Source: JBKHBT01 sp046542255 (GTDB lineage Bacteria > UBP14 > UBA6098 > JBKHBT01). Taken from it: a DNA stretch of 17,324 nucleotides. The stretch lies in contig JBKHBT010000070.1 in NCBI GenBank assembly GCA_046542255.1, positions 1 to 17,324 on the forward strand, given 5' to 3'. The notes beneath the pieces are model-generated. The model saw only the letters and a program-made list of their open reading frames with translations. It had not been told where the DNA came from and made no database searches. Below, piece by piece: positions 1 through 6,418 of this stretch (within the stretch, counting starts at the first letter, position 1; each line of letters opens with the position of its first letter). Made by a program: the position numbers and the translations under genes.

Positions 1-213
1 AATTGCCTCGGTTTCTTCGAAATCATCTGGCTCTTTGCCGTAGAGATTTTCGATTTCATCCTGCTCTTTTTGGCTAATCAGTGGAATTAATTTTGAGCGA
101 ATTTCCATCATATGAAGCTCGAATTCTTCATGAACAACTTCTTTTACAATATCAGCGAGTTCTTTTCTAACAAGAGCTTTGATTTCTTCTTTATCAATTG
201 TGTTTAATGCCAT
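1..213 (-). CDS. Small charged hypothetical protein, 5' part only
   Basis: An open frame starts with ATG at 213 and runs off the left edge, giving the first 71 residues. A ribosome binding site (AAGGAC) lies about 10 bases upstream of the ATG. The protein is rich in Glu, Lys and Ile/Leu and probably helical: it begins MALNTIDKEEIKALVRKEL, and around residues 41-56 it reads RSKLIPLISQKEQDEI, followed by an acidic stretch. There is no signal peptide, membrane segment or cysteine motif. I do not recognise the family and assign no function. The even codon pattern and good ribosome site make it likely to be a real gene. It is divergent from the restriction-modification genes, and a copy of the dispersed palindromic repeat sits about 40 bases upstream of its start. 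Confidence 0.7.
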   Translation of the reverse strand, partial: MALNTIDKEEIKALVRKELADIVKEVVHEEFELHMMEIRSKLIPLISQKEQDEIENLYGKEPDDFEETEAI

Positions 214-253
214 TTAACCCGTCCTTTTGATATTCTCTTGCAAAGCCAAAATC

Positions 254-299
254 GATGCATTAGCCAGCAAGTATGACAATAATGAAAAGCACATTTTCT
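254..299 (+). repeat. Dispersed palindromic repeat, copy A (degenerate)
   Basis: This is the most diverged of three related copies (others at 2958-3018 and 17052-17117). It shares GATG-TTAGC, then AAGTATGACAAT, then the hairpin region with the right arm CATTTTCT. In this copy the stem is eroded to AATG...CATT, whereas the other two have AATGCG-N6-CGCATT. It lies in the leader of the gene ending at the left edge. Homology to the other copies is by eye only. Confidence 0.5.
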
Positions 300-469
300 T
301 ATATTAATATTGATTATTTTGTTTTGGTAGTCAAGGTAAAACATTGCGAAACGTTTATATTGTCTTTGCATGATTATTAATAGACAATCGATCTATTCTT
401 TAATGAAGGGGCTTGCTATGACTTTTTCTATTGCAGTATGGGTTTTGTTTCGTAATGACTTAGGAACAC

Positions 470-483
470 CTCTTTTAAAGCCA
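470..483 (+). repeat. 14-nt exact repeat CTCTTTTAAAGCCA, copy 1
   Basis: The same 14 bases occur at 17007-17020, and in both places they are followed by an alternating A/T tract (ATATAT, ATAATA). Weaker similarity extends upstream (a TGAA-GG-CTT block lies before the motif in both). It may be part of the same dispersed element family as the GCG palindromes, but here the order of the parts differs. Confidence 0.4.
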
Positions 484-651
484 AATATATTACATAAATA
501 TAATATTTAATACATAATTATATCTCCAAGAAATTGATATCGTAATATATACAATCGCCGTTTGATAAACAAAATTGGCACGATACCGCAAGATCTGATT
601 TCATAATTGAGAGATAGTATTGGGGTGGTTTTTGATTTTGGTTGAGGTTTA

Positions 652-690
652 AAAATTCTTGTTTGCTTACTACAATAAGAATTTTCTTAT
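652..690 (+). promoter_or_regulatory. Overlapping inverted repeats upstream of the restriction gene
   Basis: AAAATTCTT (652-660) is exactly complementary to AAGAATTTT (677-685), with 16 bases between. The second arm also belongs to a tight palindrome, ATAAGAA-TT-TTCTTAT (675-690). The group therefore offers three related half-sites just before a TTGACA hexamer (699-704) and 66 bases before the nuclease start. A dimeric regulator's operator or a pair of alternative hairpins would both look like this. No controller-protein gene is visible in the window. Confidence 0.4.
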
Positions 691-698
691 GAAAAGGC

Positions 699-726
699 TT
701 GACAAAAGACCTTGATTTGTTAAGTT
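699..726 (+). promoter_or_regulatory. Possible promoter of the restriction-modification pair
   Basis: A perfect -35 hexamer TTGACA (699-704) is followed 16 bases later by a weak -10, TAAGTT (721-726). The strong -35 and the position 30 bases before the start codon make this the best candidate promoter, but the -10 is poor and the leader would be very short. Confidence 0.35.
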
Positions 727-755
727 CGTAAAAATGCGATTAATTGGAGGAAACC

Positions 756-1628
756 ATGAAAGCTTTATGGTGTAAGGATGTAGAAAAGGAGTTTTTTGAA
801 AAGTCTTTAGATAGTTTTTCAAAACCAGAACAGTTATTCTATAAAACAGACGATAATCGTTATGTTGCATATTGGCCCAAAAATTATAAAGGCAAAAAAA
901 CTACTTTACAATCTAGAAACACACTGATAGGCAAATTTACTGAAACTTGGATAACAACTTTGTTACAAAAAATAGTTGAACCAATGGGTTTTTATGCTAT
1001 ACAGGGTGGAATATGTGAAGACTTTGTTTTAACTTCACAATCAAATGCAGATGTCCTAATTACCAAGAAAAATTCGATTATACAACAACCTTCAGATATC
1101 TGTCTTATAATTGAAGTAAAAATGTCCTTAATCTGGAACTGGGAATATGATGAAAGTAATAAACAATTAAAATGTTTAGGTGATTATAAAACACATCAGG
1201 GAAATCCAAGTTTATTAAGGTCAGATTCGATGTTAAAAGCAATTGGTAAAGGTTTAAACATTAGAATATCTCATCCTGCTTCAAATCGAATTCCGATAAT
1301 AATTTTTGGCAATAGTCCTATAAAAACAAGCTATTTGGAAAAGGTAGATAAACTAAAGAAGTCAGGCATAATACAAGGTTTCTACTCCGTTAATCCAATG
1401 CCAATTGAAGCAGATGATAATATAAAAAGCACATTAGAAAACGGCTTTTTTCGTTTTGACAATTACATGGAATTGAAAGACGAAATTAATAAACTCTTGG
1501 AACTAAAGTTAAATTTCTTTTCGAGTATGAAAACCAAAAAGGAACTTGGTTTTATTATTGAAAAAGCTAACAGAAAATCCTCTTATGAAGACAAAGCTTC
1601 TGAATTTCTAAAATTATTGGAAGAATAA
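756..1628 (+). CDS. Probable type II restriction endonuclease (PD-(D/E)XK fold)
   Basis: A 290-residue protein starting at ATG 756, with GGAGG (746-750) ideally placed before it; an in-frame TTG at 744 overlaps that site and is not the likely start. A candidate PD-(D/E)XK active site is visible: ADVLI (Asp99), then PSDICLIIEVK with Asp114, Glu120 and Lys122, in the usual hydrophobic strand setting. There is no signal peptide or membrane segment. The main support for the call is context: the gene ends one base before a DNA methyltransferase, the classic arrangement of a type II restriction-modification pair. It would cleave DNA at a site the partner methylates; the recognition sequence cannot be read from the protein. 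Base composition is visibly AT-richer than in the neighbouring host genes, suggesting acquisition. I do not recognise the particular enzyme family. Confidence 0.7.
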   Translation: MKALWCKDVEKEFFEKSLDSFSKPEQLFYKTDDNRYVAYWPKNYKGKKTTLQSRNTLIGKFTETWITTLLQKIVEPMGFYAIQGGICEDFVLTSQSNADVLITKKNSIIQQPSDICLIIEVKMSLIWNWEYDESNKQLKCLGDYKTHQGNPSLLRSDSMLKAIGKGLNIRISHPASNRIPIIIFGNSPIKTSYLEKVDKLKKSGIIQGFYSVNPMPIEADDNIKSTLENGFFRFDNYMELKDEINKLLELKLNFFSSMKTKKELGFIIEKANRKSSYEDKASEFLKLLEE

Positions 1629-1629
1629 A

Positions 1630-2535
1630 ATGAAAAAGAATAAAAAGAAATCAACAAAAACTAGCTCTTTTGGTATACCTGGCAGAAGAAGCCATGATTC
1701 TTCAGACTTCTATAATAGTAAACTTTACCAAAACTTCCAACCAGAAAAAAATGTGAAAATAGTAGAAAATACAATACAAAAAGATATATTAAATCAGTTA
1801 TTTTGTAAAAATAGTGAAAAAATGGATGAAATCCCTGATAATAGTATCCACTTAATGATTACATCACCTCCATATAATGTAAAAAAAGACTACGATGAAG
1901 ATCTAACACTTGAAGAATATCGCATATTATTAAGAAATGTTTTTTCAGAGACATACAGAAAGCTAGTACCTGGAGGTAGAGCTTGTATTAATATAGCAAA
2001 TATAGGAAGAAAACCATATCTACCTTTGCATAGCTATATTATTCAGGATATGATCGAAGTAGGTTTTTATATGCGAGGTGAGATTATTTGGAATAAAGCA
2101 TCAAGTGCAAGCCCATCAACTGCCTGGGGAAGTTGGTTATCAGCTTCGAATCCTGTACTTAGGGATATTCATGAATATATTTTAGTTTTTTCTAAAGACA
2201 CATTTTCTCGTAAGAAAACAAGAAATAAAAAAAAGAATACAATAGAAAAAGAACAATTTTTGGAGTGGACAAAAAGTGTATGGACTTTTCCTGCGGTCTC
2301 AGCTAGACGTATTGGTCATCCTGCACCATTTCCAGAAGAACTACCATATAGACTAATAGAACTGTATAGTTTCGAAAATGATATAGTTTTAGATCCTTTT
2401 TGTGGTAGTGGTACAACTTGCCTTTCAGCTTTGAAAAATAATAGATTTTTTATCGGGTATGATAATGAAATAAAATACATTGACCTTGCAAATGAAAGAA
2501 TCAGTAAATATCTGATGCAATTAGACCTTTTTTAG
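1630..2535 (+). CDS. Beta-class DNA methyltransferase, probably N4-cytosine
   Basis: A 301-residue site-specific DNA methyltransferase. The catalytic motif TSPPYN (residues 78-83) comes before the SAM-binding motif DPFCGSGTT (255-263), the motif order of beta-class amino-methyltransferases. Serine in the catalytic tetrapeptide (SPPY rather than DPPY) is typical of N4-cytosine enzymes, though N6-adenine activity is not excluded. About 70 residues precede the catalytic motif; they begin Lys-rich and contain GRRSHDSSDFYNSKLY, probably an arm outside the catalytic core. A Lys/Arg-rich loop (KKTRNKKKN, about residues 196-204) in the middle is a candidate DNA-contact segment. The ATG follows the nuclease stop by one base, so the two are probably translationally coupled. 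Its role would be to protect host DNA from the upstream nuclease. AT-rich like its partner. Confidence 0.85.
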   Translation: MKKNKKKSTKTSSFGIPGRRSHDSSDFYNSKLYQNFQPEKNVKIVENTIQKDILNQLFCKNSEKMDEIPDNSIHLMITSPPYNVKKDYDEDLTLEEYRILLRNVFSETYRKLVPGGRACINIANIGRKPYLPLHSYIIQDMIEVGFYMRGEIIWNKASSASPSTAWGSWLSASNPVLRDIHEYILVFSKDTFSRKKTRNKKKNTIEKEQFLEWTKSVWTFPAVSARRIGHPAPFPEELPYRLIELYSFENDIVLDPFCGSGTTCLSALKNNRFFIGYDNEIKYIDLANERISKYLMQLDLF

Positions 2536-2609
2536 TACCAAAATCCCTTCCCTGCACCCCAACCTGCCCCTTCTCCTCCATAAAATCATCCGAAAAATTC
2601 CCAGGGCTC

Positions 2610-2646
2610 TCAAGAAAAGATTTTCAGCCAGTTTCGCTTTTCTTGA
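2610..2646 (+). terminator. Inverted repeat after the methyltransferase, possible terminator
   Basis: TCAAGAAAAG (2610-2619) and CTTTTCTTGA (2637-2646) are perfect complements separated by 17 bases. The position, 75 bases after the methyltransferase stop and between convergent genes, suits transcription termination. The stem is AT-rich, the loop is long and no T-run follows on either strand, so this is not a textbook intrinsic terminator. Confidence 0.35.
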
Positions 2647-2957
2647 AAATAGGCGAGGTAATATTACTTTCGAAATTTAGGATGGTTCACGGAATCCTGA
2701 AGCCATGCAATAGCCCAAACGTTTCCATAATTTAATTAATGTGTATAATTCTGTGACCTCTTTTATATTCATTATCTTACCTTTTGTGAATCATTACTTA
2801 ATTAATATATTGGCTATTAAAAATTCAGTCAATCCTTTTTTATCCATCTTTATTTCCCTTCATAAAAAAGGCTAGTTAATATATTGTAATATAGAGAGTT
2901 AAGCCTGATTTTAGCAACCACTTTTTGTCCAGTAAGTCAAATTATATATTATGCAAC

Positions 2958-3018
2958 GGCTTTACTGATGTTTAGCAGAGAAGTATGACAATGCGGTACG
3001 GCGCATTCTCTGGCGAGG
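2958..3018 (+). repeat. Dispersed palindromic repeat, copy B
   Basis: It aligns well with the copy at 17052-17117: GGCTTTACTGATGTTT, then AAGTATG-CAATGCGG, then GCGCATT and CTGG-GA. The core AATGCG-GTACGG-CGCATT is a perfect 6-bp inverted repeat. Here CAGAGAA (2976-2982) and TTCTCTG (3006-3012) can also pair, enlarging the hairpin. It lies 38 bases beyond the rex stop codon, so on the minus strand it is in the rex 3' region and could serve as its transcript end. Confidence 0.65.
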
Positions 3019-3055
3019 TTTTGTAATATAGAAATATTTGTTGCGATAAAGCTAT

Positions 3056-3703
3056 TTAGCACATACGGCCGGGATTTGTTAGATAGAAAGTAATAGTCTC
3101 GAGATGGCCGCCGATATTAACATCCTTTATGAAAACATCATCAGGCGGTGGAACGCGTACAGCAGAAAAATTCAAAATACCTTGAATTCCAGCCTCGATG
3201 AGATTTTTGATAACCTTTTCTGCTGATTCTTCAGGAACTGCAACGATTCCAATAGAAATATCATTATCTTTGATATTGTTAGTAATCTCATTTTCATGCA
3301 GAATCGGGACTCCATTGTAATGAGTACCAATGATCTCGGGCTTTACATCAAAAATCGAAACCAGATTGAAGCCCTTATTGAATATGCTCATATTTTTGGC
3401 GAGCGTAAAACCAAGATTTCCGAAGCCGATAAGGCATATATTCCAGCTGTGGTCTATGCCTATGATTTTTTGTATGTGCTCTATCAAAATATCGACCGGA
3501 TAGCCTTGGCCTTTTCTCCCAAAGGAGCCAAAACAGGTAAGGTCTTTACGAACCTGGGCAGGTGTATAGCCGTTTTGCTTGGCGATATTGGAGGATGAGA
3601 TATGGCTTTCACCCTTCTTTTGAGCTGCAATCAAGGTGCGAAGGTAAACCGATAGCCTTTCTACGGTGGCAAGTGGCACTGGCCGTTCATATTTGTATTC
3701 CAT
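3056..3703 (-). CDS. rex: Redox-sensing transcriptional repressor Rex
   Basis: A 215-residue protein of normal length for Rex. The N-terminal winged-helix domain (about residues 5-85) contains the typical VPLATVERLSVYLRTL start and TPAQVRKDLTCFGSFGRKGQGY. The C-terminal Rossmann domain binds NAD(H): the dinucleotide motif GFGNLG is at about residues 93-98, followed by the acidic end of the second strand (FDVKPE), VPEESAEKV, AGIQGILNFSAV and the family's C-terminal NIGGHLETITFYL. Rex dimers repress genes of fermentation and respiration when the NADH/NAD+ ratio is low and release DNA when NADH rises. The start ATG (3703) has AAGGAG at good spacing. A promoter and a Rex-type operator lie directly upstream, indicating autoregulation. 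It is divergent from the response regulator gene. Confidence 0.95.
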   Translation of the reverse strand: MEYKYERPVPLATVERLSVYLRTLIAAQKKGESHISSSNIAKQNGYTPAQVRKDLTCFGSFGRKGQGYPVDILIEHIQKIIGIDHSWNICLIGFGNLGFTLAKNMSIFNKGFNLVSIFDVKPEIIGTHYNGVPILHENEITNNIKDNDISIGIVAVPEESAEKVIKNLIEAGIQGILNFSAVRVPPPDDVFIKDVNIGGHLETITFYLTNPGRMC

Positions 3704-3740
3704 ATGTAATCTCCTTTTTTACTTAACAAACACATTTGAC

Positions 3741-3758
3741 ATGTGAATTTAATCACAA
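3741..3758 (-). promoter_or_regulatory. Rex operator (autoregulatory site)
   Basis: ATGTGAATTTAATCACAA matches the known Rex consensus TTGTGAA-N4-TTCACAA at 12 of 14 specified positions and is nearly palindromic. On the rex strand it begins immediately after the -10 hexamer, so bound Rex would overlap the transcription start and block its own promoter. The consensus is established from other bacteria; the assignment here is by sequence match and position. Confidence 0.75.
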
Positions 3759-3786
3759 AAGATATTCTTTTTGCAAATTATGTCAA
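3759..3786 (-). promoter_or_regulatory. rex promoter
   Basis: On the minus strand a perfect -35 TTGACA (3786 to 3781) is followed after 16 bases by TATCTT (3764 to 3759) as -10. The Rex operator abuts the -10. The implied start is about 50 bases before the rex ATG. Confidence 0.65.
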
Positions 3787-3953
3787 GTACAAATTTTCAT
3801 ATTTTTTGTTAATTATTGGATAATTTGTTTATTAAGAAATATATAATAGCCACAGCACCCTAAAAGTAAATATTTTAACGAAATATTTGAAACAAATAAT
3901 TGTCAAGGTTCATTTCAACCCGAATTAGGCGAATAAGTATTACGGAGGTTGAT

Positions 3954-5297
3954 ATGAAAGCATTAGTCGTAGATGATGATAGAAACATTTGTCAGACTTT
4001 GGTAGAAATCCTACAAATGGAGGATATCGAATCCAAAGGGCTGAATAATATAGAAGATGCAATAATCGCACTTGACACCGATGATTATGATCTTTTGATA
4101 ACAGACCAACGTCTTCCCGATGGTGAAGGACTCGATCTTTTGGACCAGAAAACCAATATCTCGCCATCGACCGATGCCTATGTGATTACAGGCTGGGGGA
4201 ATATCGAGTTGGCTGTCGAAGCTATGCGCCGCGGCGCAAAAGATTTCATGACCAAACCATTGGATATGAATGATTTTAGCAAAACAATCGCTAATTGGAG
4301 AAATCAAAGACAAAAAGAACATCGGCTAAGGATTGTCCATACCAATCAAAGTCAATATTTTGAGGGCGTACTCGGTAATAATCCTCTTATGTTAAAAGCT
4401 GTCGAGCTTATGGAAAGGATTGCGGATAATGATATCGCTGTTCTGATAAATGGCGAAACCGGAACAGGTAAAGAACTCATCGCTCACGGAATACATAAGG
4501 CATCCAGTAGAAGAAATAAACCATTTATAAATGTCAATTGCGCCGCCATTCCAGATAATCTTCTCGAATCGGAATTATTCGGATATGAAAGAGGCGCATT
4601 CACGGGTGCTGTAACAAGAAAAAAAGGAAAATTCCAACTAGCTCAAAATGGCACTATATTTCTCGATGAAATTGGCGACCTGAGTATGAATACACAAGCA
4701 AAACTCTTACGAGTATTGCAGGAAAAAGTGCTCGAACCATTAGGCAGCGAGGAAAGTATAGACCTCGATGTAAGAATTGTTGCTGCTACAAATAAAAATC
4801 TGGAAGAAATGGTTCAAAACAATAGCTTCAGAGAAGACCTTTTTTATCGCTTGAATGTAGTTAATATCAAGCTGCCAACATTGATGGAAAGGATCGATGA
4901 TCTACCGGAATTTGTCATGTTTTTCATAAATAAATTCAATGAAAGATTCAGTAAAAATGTCCAGGGAGTAGCCGAAGGTGTCATTGATATGCTAAAAGCA
5001 TACACTTGGCCTGGAAACATACGCGAGCTTAGTAATATTATCGAAAGAGCAGTAGTACTTGCCAAAAGAGATACACTCCAAATAGAAGACTTTAATTTAC
5101 CTTCCCTTAGAAGAAAAATCCGCGGCAAAGAAGCAACACGAACCCTGAAAAAAGCAATTGAAAACATGGAAAAGAATCGACTTGCACAGGCATTGGCAGA
5201 AACCGGAGGGAATCAAGTCCAGGCTGCACAAAAACTTGGGATGAAAAGGACGACACTTCGGTATAAACTCCAAAAATACAGGCTTATAGCTGCATAA
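3954..5297 (+). CDS. NtrC-family sigma-54-dependent response regulator
   Basis: A 447-residue three-domain regulator. Residues 1-115 form a receiver domain with the acidic pocket DDD (7-9), probable phosphoacceptor Asp51 (ITDQRLPDG), a conserved Thr in VITGWG and Lys in TKPLD. The AAA+ domain (about 135-375) has Walker A GETGTGKE (167-174), the sigma-54 contact loop GAFTGA (214-219), Walker B GTIFLDEIGDL and WPGNIREL. The C-terminus is a Fis-type helix-turn-helix (NQVQAAQKLGMKRTTLRYKL). Once phosphorylated, such proteins form rings that use ATP to open sigma-54 promoters. ATG 3954 is chosen because GGAGG (3944-3948) precedes it; an upstream in-frame TTG at 3900 lacks a ribosome site. TATAAT at 3842-3847 could be its -10, but no matching -35 is seen. 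No histidine kinase is adjacent, so the signal and the targets are unknown. Confidence 0.95.
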   Translation: MKALVVDDDRNICQTLVEILQMEDIESKGLNNIEDAIIALDTDDYDLLITDQRLPDGEGLDLLDQKTNISPSTDAYVITGWGNIELAVEAMRRGAKDFMTKPLDMNDFSKTIANWRNQRQKEHRLRIVHTNQSQYFEGVLGNNPLMLKAVELMERIADNDIAVLINGETGTGKELIAHGIHKASSRRNKPFINVNCAAIPDNLLESELFGYERGAFTGAVTRKKGKFQLAQNGTIFLDEIGDLSMNTQAKLLRVLQEKVLEPLGSEESIDLDVRIVAATNKNLEEMVQNNSFREDLFYRLNVVNIKLPTLMERIDDLPEFVMFFINKFNERFSKNVQGVAEGVIDMLKAYTWPGNIRELSNIIERAVVLAKRDTLQIEDFNLPSLRRKIRGKEATRTLKKAIENMEKNRLAQALAETGGNQVQAAQKLGMKRTTLRYKLQKYRLIAA

Positions 5298-5455
5298 AGT
5301 TTCAAAGGTCAGTTCGTGAAATCCATAAAGCATTTGTATTAGGATCAATTATAGATATTGAGTTTGAACCAATCTCAAGATAGTAATATTAATAATTCTT
5401 GAATAAAATACTTCTATAAACCCCTGCCAATCAGCACGATATTTCATGTATTCGA

Positions 5456-5484
5456 TTGACATTCTAATCAAAAAAGCGTATTGT
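5456..5484 (+). promoter_or_regulatory. Promoter of the pilin-like gene
   Basis: A perfect TTGACA (5456-5461), a 17-base spacer and TATTGT (5479-5484) form a good sigma-70-type promoter. The expected start lies about 20 bases before the ribosome site GGAG (5501-5504). The gene thus appears to be transcribed on its own and not from the response regulator's promoter. Confidence 0.65.
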
Positions 5485-5509
5485 ATATATAAATATAAAT
5501 GGAGCAGCT

Positions 5510-5932
5510 ATGAAAAAAATTCTAATCATTATCTTTGTTATTTTGGCCTTAATAATAATCTTTCGAGCATGCAATCAATCGACCGAAGATGCCAAAAAAC
5601 AAGTTCAGGAAGCGGCCGGAGACTATGTTGATACGCCCACAATTCGTGCAAGGCAATCCGAAGCCAAGATCCTCCTTAAAAATCTTTATCAAAAACAACA
5701 GGACTTCTATTCAAAGCAAGGCCACTATACCATGGCAGTCGATTCTCTTCAGGGTTTTAGGCAGGATAAATTAAAGGCTGGAGAATACTATGAGTTGTCC
5801 ATTACGAATGCTACATCGACAAGTTTCAAAGCCAGGGCCAGGGGGAATGTCGATGGCGATGAGACGTACGATGTTTGGGAAATCGATGAGTCAGGAAAAT
5901 TGGAACATGTCTATAATGACGAGGAATTCTAA
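5510..5932 (+). CDS. Membrane-anchored protein with a type IV pilin-like C-terminal domain
   Basis: A 140-residue protein. MKK is followed by one very hydrophobic segment (about residues 4-18) and then a soluble domain that resembles the globular part of type IV pilins and pseudopilins: an ARQSEAKILLKNLYQKQQDF helix, a Tyr-rich strand (EYYELSIT), SFKARARGNVDGDETYDVW and a short C-terminal strand ending DESGKLEHV. The class-III prepilin signal (Gly before Phe-Thr-Leu-Ile-Glu) is missing, so prepilin peptidase should not process it and the anchor should remain. Cys21 after the hydrophobic segment (FRAC) is a poor lipobox. The protein probably faces the periplasm as an inner-membrane protein. 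It has its own promoter, and its stop codon abuts that of the opposing lptE-like gene. Function unknown; the pilin similarity is pattern recognition, not a search. Confidence 0.75.
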   Translation: MKKILIIIFVILALIIIFRACNQSTEDAKKQVQEAAGDYVDTPTIRARQSEAKILLKNLYQKQQDFYSKQGHYTMAVDSLQGFRQDKLKAGEYYELSITNATSTSFKARARGNVDGDETYDVWEIDESGKLEHVYNDEEF

Positions 5933-6418
5933 TCAACCATCACGAAGCCGCTGAATAATTCTTTGAATCAATAAATCAAGAGCTTCTGTGATTGCCTGAT
6001 CATCTTCGGCTGCGGCATCATAAGTGCCAAAACCTTCAAATGTCGAAGACCAAAGGGCTTTGTCTTTGTTCAAATCTGTAAAAGAAATCTTTGCTCTAAT
6101 CGTAACTTTATATTCTTCCGGTGTTTCGTCTTCTGTATAACTGTGAACCGAACGCTTTAGCGAAGTAACCTCGCCTTCGATTCTCGAGTCTGCATTTTGA
6201 TTTCGCACCTTCAGGAGGCCACTGCCATCGACCTGGTCGATAATATCGCCTGTCAAACGGTCGCCGAGATCATATTCGGTCGTTTGATTATCGAATGGAA
6301 CAATTTCAACAGTCTCGATGTCGGGATATGGCTTATCTGTAAAAGAGTAGTACCAGCATCCATTGAAAAAAATTATCGATAATAATATTATGGATATCAG
6401 GATATTACTTCTTCTCAT
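5933..6418 (-). CDS. lptE: LptE-like LPS-assembly lipoprotein
   Basis: About 161 residues from ATG 6418; a second in-frame ATG at 6433 would add five residues, and neither has a clear ribosome site. The N-terminus MRRSN plus a hydrophobic stretch ending FFNGC (Cys21) is a lipoprotein-type signal, with Phe at -3 slightly atypical. The mature part begins WYYSFTDKPYPDIETVEIVPFDNQT, the usual opening of LptE-family proteins (Tyr-Ser-Phe, a paired strand, then conserved Pro-Phe-Asn). It continues with LGDRLTGDIIDQV, IEGEVTSLKRSVHSY and an alpha-beta end typical of the family. LptE plugs the LptD barrel and helps deliver LPS to the outer leaflet of the outer membrane. The start lies inside the 3' end of hutI, so translation is probably coupled to it. 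lptD is not in the window. Confidence 0.8.
   Translation of the reverse strand: MRRSNILISIILLSIIFFNGCWYYSFTDKPYPDIETVEIVPFDNQTTEYDLGDRLTGDIIDQVDGSGLLKVRNQNADSRIEGEVTSLKRSVHSYTEDETPEEYKVTIRAKISFTDLNKDKALWSSTFEGFGTYDAAAEDDQAITEALDLLIQRIIQRLRDG

Larger units (their letters stand above)
214..755. other. AT-rich intergenic region, no convincing gene
   Basis: This stretch separates the leftmost gene from the restriction-modification pair. It holds repeat copy A (254-299), a 14-nt motif also found near the right edge (470-483), overlapping inverted repeats at 652-690 and a promoter-like TTGACA at 699. A 46-codon open frame at 371-511 (+) has no ribosome binding site and overlaps the 14-nt repeat, so I do not call it a gene. 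The rest is runs of A and T with no recognisable content. Confidence 0.6.
2536..3055. other. Intergenic region between the methyltransferase and rex
   Basis: Both flanking genes end here (convergent). The stretch contains a strikingly pyrimidine-rich block (about 2546-2580), a 10-bp inverted repeat (2610-2646), AT-rich sequence with the word TTAATATATTG twice (about 2802 and 2876), and repeat copy B (2958-3018). No open frame with a start codon and ribosome site was found on either strand. Confidence 0.6.

Noticed and set aside
371..511. 46-codon open frame on the plus strand in the left intergenic region
   Set aside because: No ribosome binding site, overlaps the 14-nt repeat, and the end is an A/T tract; probably chance.
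573..588. Sigma-54-like promoter TTGGCACGATACCGCA upstream of the restriction gene
   Set aside because: The -24 element is good, but the GG-to-GC spacing is 9 instead of the required 10 bases, and there is no reason for sigma-54 control of the pair.
2958..3018. Palindromic repeats as a CRISPR array
   Set aside because: The copies are kilobases apart, single and diverged, with no regular spacers and no cas genes.
3296..3598. 100-codon open frame on the plus strand within rex
   Set aside because: It is antisense to the well-supported rex gene, has no ribosome site and no recognisable protein features; it results from rex codon use.
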